This document shows, one piece after another, positions 1 through 7,872 of a stretch of 64,000 nucleotides of DNA. Both the position numbers and the translations under genes were made by a program. The notes under the pieces are model-generated. The model ran no database searches, was not told the DNA's origin, and saw nothing but the letters and a program-made list of their open reading frames with translations. Position 1 is the stretch's first letter, and every line of letters starts with the position of its first letter. Origin of the DNA: Allobosea sp. 67-29 (GTDB lineage: Bacteria; Pseudomonadota; Alphaproteobacteria; Rhizobiales; Beijerinckiaceae); contig NZ_MKSQ01000019.1 of the NCBI RefSeq assembly GCF_001898115.1, positions 46,697-110,696 on the forward strand. The letters are read 5' to 3'.

Positions 1-2
1 AT

Positions 3-1064
3 TTCGAGAACCAGTCTTTTGAGAACCCAACCCTGTGGCAGCCTTTCCCCAAGGCGCGTGACGCCGCCCTGTCCGCTCCCGCGTCGCCATCCCCTGCCGA
101 GGCAGAAGCGCGGGAAGATGCTTGTCTATTCGGCGCGGGGTACTTGCGCGTCAATGCGGACGGTTCGCTGGACCGGATCGAGCCGCGTTCTGTGAAGTTC
201 AAGGCTCCCCGTGCCGAGGCAGAAGCCTTGCCGACCGGGGGGGATGCGGTGGCGAGCTATCCTAGCCGGGTGGCGCAGGCGTGCGCGGTTCTGTTCGATG
301 GCGACCCCACCGACGTTGCCGAGCGCCGTGATCGCTTTGCGGAGGAGGCCAACGAAGTTTGTCAGGCTTTCGGCATGACGCGCGAGGAGGCACACGCTCT
401 CGTCGATTACACCTATGGTCGCCCGGTAGGCGAGCCCGGCAAGGAGATCGGCGCGGCTATGACCTCGCTGACATCGTTGGCCAATGAGGCCGGATACGGC
501 CTGATGGAATGCGCCGAAGCCGATCTCGCAAACCTCATCCGGCCGGAGACGATCGCGCGCATCCGTGCCAAGCGAGCGACACGCCACGGTCGCGGCCCCC
601 TACCGGGTCTCTCGACACCTGCCGAAGCAGAAGCGCGAGACAGCGTTGCGCGCGCGATAGCGAGAGGCGATGGCATCGAGCTCGATTGGCTCCCCGATCA
701 GTCGAGCCCTCGCTGGCAGCGCTACCGCAAGCTGGCCGACTTCGCGCTGGCATCCCTCCCGACCCCGAAGGCAGGGAAGATGGTCTGCGCAGCGGATTAC
801 GTCGTCTGGTCCAACGAGCATAGCGCATGGTGGGGGCCTGACGAAGCTGGCTATCGCGCCAAGCTCGAGGAAGCAGGCCGTTATGACCGCGAGCAGGCGC
901 TCGCCATCTGCGCCGGCGCGCGCGGCGGCCGCCAGTATAACGAAAACCCCTCCGAGGTCCCGGTCCTCTTCGAGGATGCGGCGCGGTTCTGGCCGAATGA
1001 CGCGCCCGAATGGCGCAGCGAACGCTGGCGCCGAAGCATGCCCGCCGATGAGGAGGGGGCGTGA
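3..1064 (+). CDS. 5'-truncated phage-type protein with MazG-like helical region
   Basis: The reading frame is open to the left edge, so the gene begins outside the window. A TTG at 144 could start it, but coding-like sequence continues upstream of that codon. The first half, counted from 144, carries an acidic helical stretch (RFAEEANEVCQ, then HALVDYTYGRPVGEP and a helix ending ADLANLIRPETIARIRAKRA). This resembles MazG-like nucleotide pyrophosphohydrolase domains of rhizobial phages; that assignment comes from pattern memory and is moderate at best. The C-terminal part is Trp-rich (SNEHSAWWGPDEAGYRAKLEEAGRYDREQALAICAGARGG) and looks like a separate small phage protein fused on. It ends in a TGATG overlap with the next gene, at the head of a tightly coupled phage-like operon. 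It could also be a phage protein of unknown function. Confidence 0.6.
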   Translation, partial: FENQSFENPTLWQPFPKARDAALSAPASPSPAEAEAREDACLFGAGYLRVNADGSLDRIEPRSVKFKAPRAEAEALPTGGDAVASYPSRVAQACAVLFDGDPTDVAERRDRFAEEANEVCQAFGMTREEAHALVDYTYGRPVGEPGKEIGAAMTSLTSLANEAGYGLMECAEADLANLIRPETIARIRAKRATRHGRGPLPGLSTPAEAEARDSVARAIARGDGIELDWLPDQSSPRWQRYRKLADFALASLPTPKAGKMVCAADYVVWSNEHSAWWGPDEAGYRAKLEEAGRYDREQALAICAGARGGRQYNENPSEVPVLFEDAARFWPNDAPEWRSERWRRSMPADEEGA

Positions 1065-1333
1065 TGCTGGCGAACGAAGACGAGTGCCGCGCGATGGGGC
1101 TTGACGTGAAAGCCGTCGACAGGATCGCACGCCGCATCAATAGAGCCATGAAAGACGCGAACAGACTCGGGCTGATCCTTTTTGGCGGCGCCGGCAGCGG
1201 TTCGCTTCGCGGCGATGCCGACGAGCGCGGCCGTCGCCTGATCGTTGCAGATTTCGACGGCACCAATTGGGATGGTGGAGACGGCGGCGGAGGCCAATGC
1301 GAAGACGGCTTGCTGCGTGGAGAAGGTCTATGA
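1064..1333 (+). CDS. hypothetical phage-region protein, 89 aa
   Basis: Starts with the ATG of a TGATG overlap with the upstream stop and is preceded by a GAGGAGGGGG ribosome site inside that gene. A GTG at 1061 is an alternative start. The product begins MLANEDECRAMGLDVKAVDRIARRINRAMKDANRLGLILFGGAGSGSLR and later has an IVADFDGTNWDGGDGGGG segment. I recognise no family. The amphipathic N-terminal half suggests a small helical cytoplasmic protein. It ends in an ATGA overlap with the next gene, so it is translated as part of the phage-like operon. Confidence 0.6.
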   Translation: MLANEDECRAMGLDVKAVDRIARRINRAMKDANRLGLILFGGAGSGSLRGDADERGRRLIVADFDGTNWDGGDGGGGQCEDGLLRGEGL

Positions 1334-1566
1334 AGCCGGCCATGCTCACGGCCCTGCACTGGCCGGGCGAACTGCCGCGGCTGGGCGACTACATCATGGC
1401 GGCGCGCGGCCGCACCGCCTTCAAGGTCGTCGAGATCCTGATGCCGACGAAGCCTGGCGCCCGGTATGTCGCTCGATTCCGCTGCGAGCGTCACTACGCT
1501 CTCCCGCATGATGCCGTGATCCATGGCTGGGAATGGGCGAAGAGGGAGCGGTCATGCCGGTCCTGA
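1330..1566 (+). CDS. hypothetical phage-region protein, 78 aa
   Basis: The start is the ATG at 1330, which overlaps the previous stop in an ATGA. The longer frame upstream encodes an implausible run of arginines and is rejected. The product (MKPAMLTALHWPGELPRLGDYIMAARGRTAFKVVEILMP...) has the look of a small beta-rich phage protein. A LGDYI..ARGRTAFKVVEI pattern is common in short accessory ORFs of rhizobial prophages, but I assign no function. It overlaps the next gene by 13 bases. Confidence 0.6.
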   Translation: MKPAMLTALHWPGELPRLGDYIMAARGRTAFKVVEILMPTKPGARYVARFRCERHYALPHDAVIHGWEWAKRERSCRS

Positions 1567-2069
1567 GCTACGGCGGCGCCATCGTTCCCTGGAATGCGTC
1601 CTGGACCGGCGAGGACCGCTATGAGGTCCGACCGTGCCGCTGGGCCAAGGGCAAGCGGGCGATGTGCTCGCCGCACAATCCCGGCGTCGGCAAGCCGGTC
1701 TTCGCGAAGCCGCATTTCGTCCGGCAGCGCCGCTCTATCATGGAGATGCGCTGCACCGTCTGCGGGGACGAGACGCCCGCCGGCGATCGCTGGTGGTTCA
1801 AGCTCGGCGAATTCAATGAAGGCTGGTTCATGACGGCCGAGTCGCCGGTGCATCGCTGCTGCGCTGAGCTCGCCTTGAAGCACTGCCCGCACCTCCGCGG
1901 CCGCGCCGGGGACCTCGAGCGCTTCCCGGGCGGAGCGTCCGTGCTGTTCTCGATCATCGCCGGCGCCGCCGTGGAACGGGATTTCGGCGTGGCGGTCACC
2001 GCGCATCAGCCGGCGATCGGGCATCTCAAGCTGGCCTGGCCGGCCTCGCACTTCAGGGTGAAACGATGA
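1554..2069 (+). CDS. hypothetical phage-region protein with CxxC knuckle, 171 aa
   Basis: The start is the ATG at 1554, after an AGAGGGAGCGG ribosome site within the upstream gene; a longer ORF from 1533 adds only six residues with no ribosome site. The product has one CxxC knuckle (MRCTVCGDETPAGDRWWFKLGE) followed by a HRCCAELALKHCPHLRG segment. The spaced Cys and His residues could bind a metal ion such as zinc; that is inference from spacing. It ends in an ATGA overlap with the J-domain gene. No family recognised. Confidence 0.6.
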   Translation: MPVLSYGGAIVPWNASWTGEDRYEVRPCRWAKGKRAMCSPHNPGVGKPVFAKPHFVRQRRSIMEMRCTVCGDETPAGDRWWFKLGEFNEGWFMTAESPVHRCCAELALKHCPHLRGRAGDLERFPGGASVLFSIIAGAAVERDFGVAVTAHQPAIGHLKLAWPASHFRVKR

Positions 2070-2638
2070 CGACTCCCTATCCGCTGTCCTGGCCGCACGG
2101 CATGCCGCGCGCGAAATCCCGTCGGACATCCCAGTTCCGGACCAGCCTGTCAGGCGCCCTGGCGAATGTCCGCGACTCGCTGCGCCGCTTCGGTGCCGAC
2201 AGCGGCCGTCCGGTCAGCGAGATCATCATCTCGTCCAACGTCAGTCTGGGCCAGGACAAGCCGTCCGATCCCGGCGTCGCCGTGTGGTTCCTCTGGGACG
2301 GCGAGCAGCGCTGCTTCGCCGTCGACATCTACGGGAAGCCGGCCGAGAACCTCCAGGCCATTCATCACGTCCTCGAGGCGCGCCGCACCGAGATGCGTCA
2401 TGCCGGCGTCGCCATGGTGAAAGCCGCGATGGCCGGTTTTGCCGCGGCGCTTCCTCCGCCGGGCAGCAAGCCCTGGAACGAGATCCTTGGCGTCGCCGCC
2501 GATGCCTCGCCAGCGGCGATCGATGCCGCCTACCGGCGCCTGGCGGCCGAACGCCACCCCGACAAGCCCGGGGGATCCGAGGCGATGATGGCCGAGCTCA
2601 ACGCCGCGCGCGACCAGGCCCGCAAGGCGCACCGCTGA
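2066..2638 (+). CDS. J-domain (DnaJ-like) phage-region protein, 190 aa
   Basis: The C-terminal 55 residues form a J domain: PWNEILGVAADASPAAIDAAYRRLAAERHPDKPGGSEAMMAELNAARDQA, with the diagnostic HPD motif that stimulates Hsp70 ATPase. The N-terminal ~130 residues match no family I know and hold a VAVWFLWDGEQRCFAVDIYG beta segment. There is no Gly/Phe region or zinc domain, so this is not a housekeeping DnaJ but a short J-domain accessory protein of the kind found in phages. It overlaps its neighbours on both sides (ATGA, then TGATG), so it is translationally coupled to the DUF4326 gene. Confidence 0.8.
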   Translation: MTTPYPLSWPHGMPRAKSRRTSQFRTSLSGALANVRDSLRRFGADSGRPVSEIIISSNVSLGQDKPSDPGVAVWFLWDGEQRCFAVDIYGKPAENLQAIHHVLEARRTEMRHAGVAMVKAAMAGFAAALPPPGSKPWNEILGVAADASPAAIDAAYRRLAAERHPDKPGGSEAMMAELNAARDQARKAHR

Positions 2639-3207
2639 TGGCGCAGTATGGGCAGCGGATCCAGCGCAGCCGGAAGCCTGGGGCGCGGGTTCCCAGCGAT
2701 ACCGTCTATGTCGGCCGCTCCGGGAAAGGCCTCGGCCGCTGGGGCAACCCCTTTCGCGTCGCCGGCCCGGCTGCGATCGCGCTGGCCGGCTGCTGGCATC
2801 TCGACACCTGGAAGGCCCGGCAATGGGCGGCGGCGAAGCTCTTCGCCCACTGGATCGCCGGCCGGCTCACCGATATGACTCAACCGGTCCAGGATGCAGC
2901 CCTGGCCGAGCTCCGGCAGCAGGGGAGCCCGCTGCCGCCGACGCTGGATCAGATCCGCGCGGAGTTGACCTGGCACGCCGGCGGCGACGGCCGCGATCTC
3001 TGCTGCTGGTGTTCGCCTTTCGTCGACTGCCACGCCGACATCCTGCGCGCCGTCGCGATCGGCGCCGATCCCATCATCGCTTCGGGGACGTCGCCGCTCT
3101 GGGCGGACAATTTCCGGATGACAGAGCGGAATCGCGAATTCGCCCGCCGCGAGATCCGTGAGAACATTCGCCGCCGCGGCTATGTGAAGGGCTGGACGGC
3201 GTGGTGA
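2638..3207 (+). CDS. DUF4326 domain-containing protein, 189 aa
   Basis: Starts at the ATG of a TGATG overlap. The N-terminal half matches the DUF4326 pattern: DTVYVGRSGKGLGRWGNPFRV, then an aromatic-rich helix and a cysteine cluster, DLCCWCSPFVDCHADIL. Such proteins are common in phages and islands; the Cys/His cluster suggests metal binding, but the biochemical role is unknown. The frame upstream of 2638 is a shadow of the J-domain gene. It is the last gene of the rightward phage-like operon, and its stop codon forms part of a hairpin shared with the convergent small gene. Confidence 0.8.
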   Translation: MAQYGQRIQRSRKPGARVPSDTVYVGRSGKGLGRWGNPFRVAGPAAIALAGCWHLDTWKARQWAAAKLFAHWIAGRLTDMTQPVQDAALAELRQQGSPLPPTLDQIRAELTWHAGGDGRDLCCWCSPFVDCHADILRAVAIGADPIIASGTSPLWADNFRMTERNREFARREIRENIRRRGYVKGWTAW

Positions 3208-3225
3208 TAGGCTAGGCGCCTATCA
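3205..3225. terminator. hairpin between convergent phage-region genes
   Basis: A perfect 8-bp stem (TGATAGGC / GCCTATCA) with a TAGGC loop. It includes the stop codon of the DUF4326 gene and that of the opposing small gene, as expected of a compact bidirectional terminator. There is no T-run, so the terminator role is inference. Confidence 0.5.
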
Positions 3226-3460
3226 GTCTCGGCAGCAGAAGTGTCCCGGCCTGCGCAAAGGCCGAAATAGCGGCGAGCCAGGCCGCGATCGCATTTCGCC
3301 GCGCCTGCTTCTCGATCTTGTTCACCACGGACCACGGCGGCCCGCTAGCCCACGCTGTAGGCATTGGGGTGGCGATAATCGCTGCTGCCACCCAGAATCC
3401 GCCGGACCCGAGTGCAGCGATGGCCGCCACTGCCGGCAGCCAGGTCAACAACGTCGCCAT
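3212..3460 (-). CDS. small membrane protein of the phage-derived region, 82 aa
   Basis: The start is the ATG at 3460, preceded by a strong GGGAGGG ribosome site. The longer frame to 3718 has no comparable site and an unlikely Pro/Arg-rich leader. The product has an N-terminal hydrophobic segment (LLTWLPAVAAIAALGSGGFWVAAAIIA), a short basic middle (NKIEKQARRNAIAAW) and a second hydrophobic segment (LAAISAFAQAGTLLLPRLIGA), so two membrane helices are likely. Size and position at the end of a phage-like operon are consistent with a holin-like or other small phage membrane protein. That role is inference. Confidence 0.65.
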   Translation of the reverse strand: MATLLTWLPAVAAIAALGSGGFWVAAAIIATPMPTAWASGPPWSVVNKIEKQARRNAIAAWLAAISAFAQAGTLLLPRLIGA

Positions 3461-3739
3461 ATGATTCCCTCCCGCTCTTGAGATGCGACGATCGCTGCCG
3501 ATGGTCGACGTGTCCAGCGAGGGGTGAAACGTGAACACCGAGGCTGGGTTTTGTACGGATTTTGTCGAGGCGCGACCGTGGCAGGCGAGGGCAGTGGCGG
3601 GCCTAGGCCGGTGCGGCGCGGGCAGAGGCCGCAACCGCATCACAACGAAACCTGCGACAAATATGCGTAAAATTATGCCTGAAGGCTCGAATCCCGGCCG
3701 AAACAGCCAAGAACTCAACTGCTGGGTCGCAAGTTCGAA
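3461..3739. other. intergenic segment between phage-like region and tRNA-Thr
   Basis: No convincing gene. This is where an attachment site would be expected if the phage-like genes integrated at the tRNA 3' end, but the matching second copy would lie outside the window, so none can be called. The left part holds the promoter region of the small minus-strand gene. Confidence 0.4.
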
Positions 3740-3814
<75 letters not shown>

Positions 3815-3821
3815 GCCGATT

Positions 3822-3840
3822 GCCGGCCGGAACGGCCGGC
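3822..3840. other. stem-loop upstream of tRNA-Thr
   Basis: A perfect 8-bp stem (GCCGGCCG / CGGCCGGC) with a GAA loop, between the tRNA 5' end and chrA. No T-run; function unknown. Confidence 0.3.
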
Positions 3841-4008
3841 AGCCGCCCTTCGGACCCGAGCCCGTCGGCGACCCCTAGCGGTTACCAGCCGGCGGGCAGG
3901 AGAGCAAGCACGGCGAGCGGACCGCGCGGCAGCGGCTACCGCCGCCGGGCGACAGGCGATAAAGCGCTTCTCCTGTCCCTAGGCCACGGATGCGGAGCGC
4001 GCTGCGCC

Positions 4009-5244
4009 ATGAACTCCTCCTTGCAAGCGGATGTGCCGCAGGACATGGCCGGGCGGACAGAGCCCCCGAGACCGGGCGAGGTCTTTCGCGCATTCCTCAA
4101 GCTCGGGCTGACATCGTTCGGCGGGCCCGTCGCCCATCTCGGCTATTTCCGCGACGAGCTCGTGCTGCGGCGCAAATGGATCGACGAGGCCGGCTATGCC
4201 GATCTCGTCGCCCTGTGCCAGTTCCTGCCCGGCCCGGCCTCGAGCCAGGTCGGCTTCGCGCTCGGCCTGCTTCGCGGCGGCCCGTTGGGAGGGCTGGCGG
4301 CGTGGTGCGCCTTCACGCTGCCCTCGGCTGCGCTGCTGGTTCTCTTCGCCATGGGGGCGGGCGCCTTCGGCGGGCCGGTCGGGTCGGGCCTGGTTCACGG
4401 GTTGAAGCTGGTCGCGGTGGCGGTCGTGGCGCAGGCCGTCTGGGGAATGGCGCGCTCGCTGGCTCCGGACAGGCCGCGCGCGGCGATCGCTCTTCTCTCG
4501 GTCTTCGTCGTGGTTTTCGCGACAGGGTCGATCGGGCAGATCGCGGCGATCCTGGCCGGTAGCCTTCTCGGCGTCTGGTTGTGCCGCGACGGCGCGCCCG
4601 CGAGCCCGGCCCATCTCGCATTTGCGCTGTCGCGCCGCGCGGGCGCCTGCGCCCTGGCGGCCGCCTGTCTGCTCCTCGCGGCGCTGCCGCTGGCCGCGGC
4701 GGCGAGCGGCAGCCACGCCCTCGCGCTGTTCGACGTGTTCTATCGGGCCGGCGCGCTGGTGTTCGGTGGAGGACATGTGGTTCTGCCGCTATTGGAAACG
4801 GCGGTGGTGCGGCCCGGCTGGATCGACGCGAACGGATTCCTCGCCGGCTATGGCGCGGCTCAGGCCGTTCCCGGCCCGCTGTTCAGCTTCGCAGCCTTTC
4901 TCGGCGCCGCGATGGAACCCTGGCCCAACGGCATGCTCGGAGCCGCGATCTGCCTGGTCGGCATCTTCGTGCCCGGGCTGCTGCTCGTGGCGGGGGCGCT
5001 GCCGTTCTGGAACGCCTTGCGCCGGCGGCCGCTCGCACAGGCCGCGATGCGCGGCGCCAACGCCGCCGTCGTCGGGGTGCTCGCGGCGGCGCTCTACAGC
5101 CCGGTCTGGACAAGCGCGGTGACCGGCCCGCCCGATTTCGCGGTGGCACTCGCCGGCTTCGTCCTGCTGACGGTGTGGAAGGCGCCGCCCTGGCTGGTGG
5201 TGGTGCTGACCAGCGCGACCGGCGTGGCGCTCGCACTGCTCTGA
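4009..5244 (+). CDS. chrA: chromate transporter (CHR family, two-domain)
   Basis: The 411-residue product shows the duplicated CHR architecture. The first half has FLKLGLTSFGGPVAHLGYFRDELVLRRKWIDEAGYADLVALCQFLPGPASSQVG. The second has FYRAGALVFGGGHVVLPLLETAVV..WID..GFLAGYGAAQAVPGPLFSF. These are the signature SFGGP/FGGG and PGP motifs of ChrA inner-membrane proteins of the long (~400 aa) subfamily, which export chromate in exchange for protons. About ten to twelve hydrophobic segments are visible. The start at 4009 (MNSSLQAD) gives a normal length; the frame upstream runs through the tRNA and is rejected. MAGRTEPP, 12 codons later, is an alternative start. No chrB regulator is adjacent. Confidence 0.9.
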   Translation: MNSSLQADVPQDMAGRTEPPRPGEVFRAFLKLGLTSFGGPVAHLGYFRDELVLRRKWIDEAGYADLVALCQFLPGPASSQVGFALGLLRGGPLGGLAAWCAFTLPSAALLVLFAMGAGAFGGPVGSGLVHGLKLVAVAVVAQAVWGMARSLAPDRPRAAIALLSVFVVVFATGSIGQIAAILAGSLLGVWLCRDGAPASPAHLAFALSRRAGACALAAACLLLAALPLAAAASGSHALALFDVFYRAGALVFGGGHVVLPLLETAVVRPGWIDANGFLAGYGAAQAVPGPLFSFAAFLGAAMEPWPNGMLGAAICLVGIFVPGLLLVAGALPFWNALRRRPLAQAAMRGANAAVVGVLAAALYSPVWTSAVTGPPDFAVALAGFVLLTVWKAPPWLVVVLTSATGVALALL

Positions 5245-5255
5245 ACGCTGGCCAT

Positions 5256-5285
5256 AAAAAAGGCCCCGCCCTTGCGGGCGGGGCC
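5256..5285 (-). terminator. rho-independent terminator of the MHS transporter gene
   Basis: On the minus strand, a perfect 10-bp GC stem (GGCCCCGCCC / GGGCGGGGCC, loop GCAA) is followed by six T residues. It lies 23 bases past the MFS stop codon. It may also end chrA transcription from the other side. A second, weaker stem (GTGATCGCCGCC..GGCGGCGATCAC, 5286-5312) overlaps the MFS stop codon. Confidence 0.85.
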
Positions 5286-5308
5286 GTGATCGCCGCCGCG
5301 GGCGGCGA

Positions 5309-6967
5309 TCACTTCAGGATGTCGCGATCCTTCGTCTCGGGCAGGAAGAGCAGGCCGATCACGAAGGTGCCGAGCGCCACGATGATCGGATACCACAGAC
5401 CCGAGAAGATGTTGCCGCTCGCCGCCACGATGGCGAAGGCCGTCGGAGGCAGGAAGCCGCCGAACCAGCCGTTGCCGATGTGGTAGGGCAGCGACATGCC
5501 GGAGTAGCGGATGCGGGTCGGGAAGAGCTCGACCAGCAGGGCGGCGATCGGGCCGTAGACCATCGTGACGAAGAGCACGAGCACGAACAGGATGCCGACG
5601 GCCTTGAGCGCGCGGCCGTCGCTCAGGACCTGGCCGATCGAGGGCGTCTTCAGGATGCTGGCGTCACCCGCCTTGGGATAGCCGGCAGCCTGGGCCGCCG
5701 CGACGAGCTCGGCTGCTCCGCTGGGGGCGTCCGTGCCGTTGACCGTCGCCTTGAGCGGCGAGCCTGCCGGGCCGGGGACCAGCTCGTAGTGGATCGAGTT
5801 GGTCGCCAGCGTGCGGCGGACCACGTCGCAGGGCTTGGTGAAGGTGCGCACGCCGACGGGGTCGAAGAGCGTGCCGCAGGCGGCCGGATCGGAGGTGAGC
5901 ACGACCTTGACGTTCTCGGTCGCGCTGGTGAGCTTCGGGTTCACCGTGTTCGCGAGCATCGTGAACAGCGGGAAGTAGGTCAGCGCCGCGATCAGGCAGC
6001 CGGCCAGCAGGATCGGCTTGCGGCCGATCTTGTCCGAGAGCCAGCCGAAGAAGATGAAGAACGGCGTGCCCAGCAGCAGCGAGAACGCGATCAGCAGGTT
6101 GGCGGTGGTGCCGTCCATCTTGAGCGTCTGGGTCAGGAAGAACAGCGCGTAGAACTGGCCGGTGTACCAGACCACGGCCTGGCCGGCGGTGCCGCCGAGC
6201 AGCGCGACGATGCCGATCTTGGCGTTGGCCCAGGTGCCGAAGGCTTCGGTGAGCGGAGCCTTCGAATGGGTGCCTTCCTCCTTCATCCGCAGGAACGCCG
6301 GCGATTCGGCGAGCTGCAGGCGGATCCAGACCGAGAAGCCGAGCAGGATGATCGAGAGCAGGAAGGGCACGCGCCAGCCCCAGGCGGCAAAGGTCTCCGG
6401 CGCCATGCTGAGGCGCAGGATCAGGATGACGATCAGCGACAGGAACAGGCCGACCGTTGCCGTGGTCTGGATCCAGGAGGTGTAGAAGCCGCGGCGACCC
6501 ATCGGGGCGTGCTCGGCGACATAGGTCGCGGCGCCGCCGTATTCGCCACCGAGAGCGAGGCCCTGCAGCAGGCGGCAGGCGATGAAGATGGTGGGAGCGG
6601 CGTAGCCGATGCTCTGGAAGCTCGGCAGCAGGCCGACCAGGAAGGTCGAGAGGCCCATCACCACCATGGTGACGAGGAAGGTGTATTTGCGGCCGATCAT
6701 GTCGCCGAGGCGGCCGAAGAACAGCGCGCCGAAGGGGCGCACCGCGAAGCCCGCGGCGAAGCCGAACAGCACGAAGATGAACTTCGCCGTATCGTTGTCG
6801 CCGGGCACGAAGGTCTGCGCGATGTTGGCGGCGAGAGAGCCGGCCAGATAGAAGTCGTACCACTCGAAGACCGTGCCGGCCGACGAGGCGATGATGACCT
6901 TCCGTTCTTCCCTGGTCATCGGCCGCGGCGCGGAGGCCGATCCCGATGTCTGCGATGCCATGCTCAT
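5309..6967 (-). CDS. MFS transporter, metabolite:H+ symporter (MHS) family
   Basis: A 552-residue inner-membrane symporter. The N-terminus has the MHS signature VIIASSAGTVFEWYDFYLAGSLA, followed by the MFS loop motif GRLGDMIGRKYTF between helices 2 and 3 and RLLQGLALGGEYGGAATYVAEHAP in helix 4. A second loop motif, GWLSDKIGRKP, marks the second half. A hydrophilic insert of ~110 residues (roughly TSATENVKVVLTSDPAACGT to QVLSDGRALK) sits between later helices; similar inserts occur in proline/alpha-ketoglutarate-type MHS members. The start at 6967 has an ideal GGGAGG site; the frame further upstream is rejected. Substrate cannot be told from sequence; a small organic acid or betaine is typical of the family. 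Confidence 0.9.
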   Translation of the reverse strand: MSMASQTSGSASAPRPMTREERKVIIASSAGTVFEWYDFYLAGSLAANIAQTFVPGDNDTAKFIFVLFGFAAGFAVRPFGALFFGRLGDMIGRKYTFLVTMVVMGLSTFLVGLLPSFQSIGYAAPTIFIACRLLQGLALGGEYGGAATYVAEHAPMGRRGFYTSWIQTTATVGLFLSLIVILILRLSMAPETFAAWGWRVPFLLSIILLGFSVWIRLQLAESPAFLRMKEEGTHSKAPLTEAFGTWANAKIGIVALLGGTAGQAVVWYTGQFYALFFLTQTLKMDGTTANLLIAFSLLLGTPFFIFFGWLSDKIGRKPILLAGCLIAALTYFPLFTMLANTVNPKLTSATENVKVVLTSDPAACGTLFDPVGVRTFTKPCDVVRRTLATNSIHYELVPGPAGSPLKATVNGTDAPSGAAELVAAAQAAGYPKAGDASILKTPSIGQVLSDGRALKAVGILFVLVLFVTMVYGPIAALLVELFPTRIRYSGMSLPYHIGNGWFGGFLPPTAFAIVAASGNIFSGLWYPIIVALGTFVIGLLFLPETKDRDILK

Positions 6968-7118
6968 GGCGTGTTGCCTCCCCTGGTGAAATGCGCTTCC
7001 GCAGCGCGGCCCGGCTTCGATCGATCCGGTTTCCGCGCCGCCGGAACGGCGGGATTCCCGCACCGTTCCGGATCGACGCTGAGGTTTGCGCGCGGAAAGA
7101 CACGGGCGCAATCAAGCA

Positions 7119-7145
7119 CTTGGTCTTGCACCGTTGGTCTTAAGA
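7119..7145. promoter_or_regulatory. repeat element upstream of the MHS transporter
   Basis: TTGGTCTT occurs twice, 14 bp apart (7119-7126 and 7133-7140). The second copy runs into the palindrome GTCTTAAGAC (7136-7145). It lies in the 275-bp gap between divergent genes and could be a regulator site. No regulator gene is adjacent, so this is only a candidate. Confidence 0.3.
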
Positions 7146-7242
7146 CTATCGATGGAGGAGCGATGCGGCGGGGAAGCGCCGTCGATGCAGGCTGGTCAGC
7201 GGCCGCCGGTTCACTATAATCCAATTGCGGAGGCCTGACGAG

Positions 7243-7782
7243 ATGCGGATGAGGAGACGCACCATGGCGTTGCGTATCATCGGCCTGTCCTGCGGACTGC
7301 TGCTGGCCGCGAATCTGTCGCTCGACCCGGCTCTGGCCGGCGGTCGCGGAGGCGGTGCCGGGGCCCGTGCGACGAGCACCGCCTCGATCCATCACCCCGA
7401 GATGCGCGCCTTCCGGAGCAATCCGCGGGCTGCTCGCGCGGATTTTCGTCGCGGCCGGCACCATCGCTGGGCCTGGGGCGGCCCGGGCTTTGTCGATCCC
7501 TGGCTCTTCTATCCGCCGGGGAGCAGCGCAACGGTCGCCGTCATCGCGCATCCCGCCGAACCGGCGCCGCCCGTCGATGCCGATTCCTTCGAGAACCTGA
7601 CGGCGCGCGCCGGCATCCGCCGGGGGCCGCCGCCCGAGCCGACGATCTACCGGCTGGAAGGTCCGCGCCTGCGGCCCGCGGCGCGGGTCATCCGCATCGG
7701 GGCGGCCGAGCCCGCCGGCAGGCGGACGCGCTATGCCCATGCCGAGACCGGAGCCTTGCTGCTGACCGTGCCGCGGCGGTAG
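7243..7782 (+). CDS. hypothetical secreted protein
   Basis: The product begins MRMRRRTMALRIIGLSCGLLLAANLSLDPALAGG, a clear signal peptide with cleavage near ALA-GG. The mature part is rich in Gly, Arg, Pro and His, with a RRGRHHRWAWGGPGFVDPWLFYPPG segment like the H/R/W/G-rich small periplasmic proteins common in Hyphomicrobiales. I see no catalytic motif. The start is uncertain: ATG at 7243 has GGAGG nine bases upstream, while ATG at 7264 (MALRIIG) has GAGGAG eight bases upstream; both keep the signal peptide. It is transcribed away from the MHS gene. Confidence 0.65.
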   Translation: MRMRRRTMALRIIGLSCGLLLAANLSLDPALAGGRGGGAGARATSTASIHHPEMRAFRSNPRAARADFRRGRHHRWAWGGPGFVDPWLFYPPGSSATVAVIAHPAEPAPPVDADSFENLTARAGIRRGPPPEPTIYRLEGPRLRPAARVIRIGAAEPAGRRTRYAHAETGALLLTVPRR

Positions 7783-7799
7783 GCCGATCCCGCAGGAGA

Positions 7800-7823
7800 G
7801 CGCCTGGCGTTGCGGCCAGGCGC
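7800..7823. terminator. hairpin between convergent genes
   Basis: A perfect 9-bp stem (GCGCCTGGC / GCCAGGCGC, loop GTTGCG) in the short gap between the secreted-protein gene and rlmB, which face each other. It lacks a T-run, so termination is likely but not certain. Confidence 0.5.
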
Positions 7824-7872
7824 GCCGCCTCGCCGCCGGTGGTCCGACGGAAACCGGCGGCCGACGTACCGG

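Noticed and set aside
5480..7219. A 579-codon ORF opposite the MHS transporter
   Set aside because: Antisense shadow; full of acidic/basic low-complexity runs, while the minus-strand frame has clear MFS motifs.
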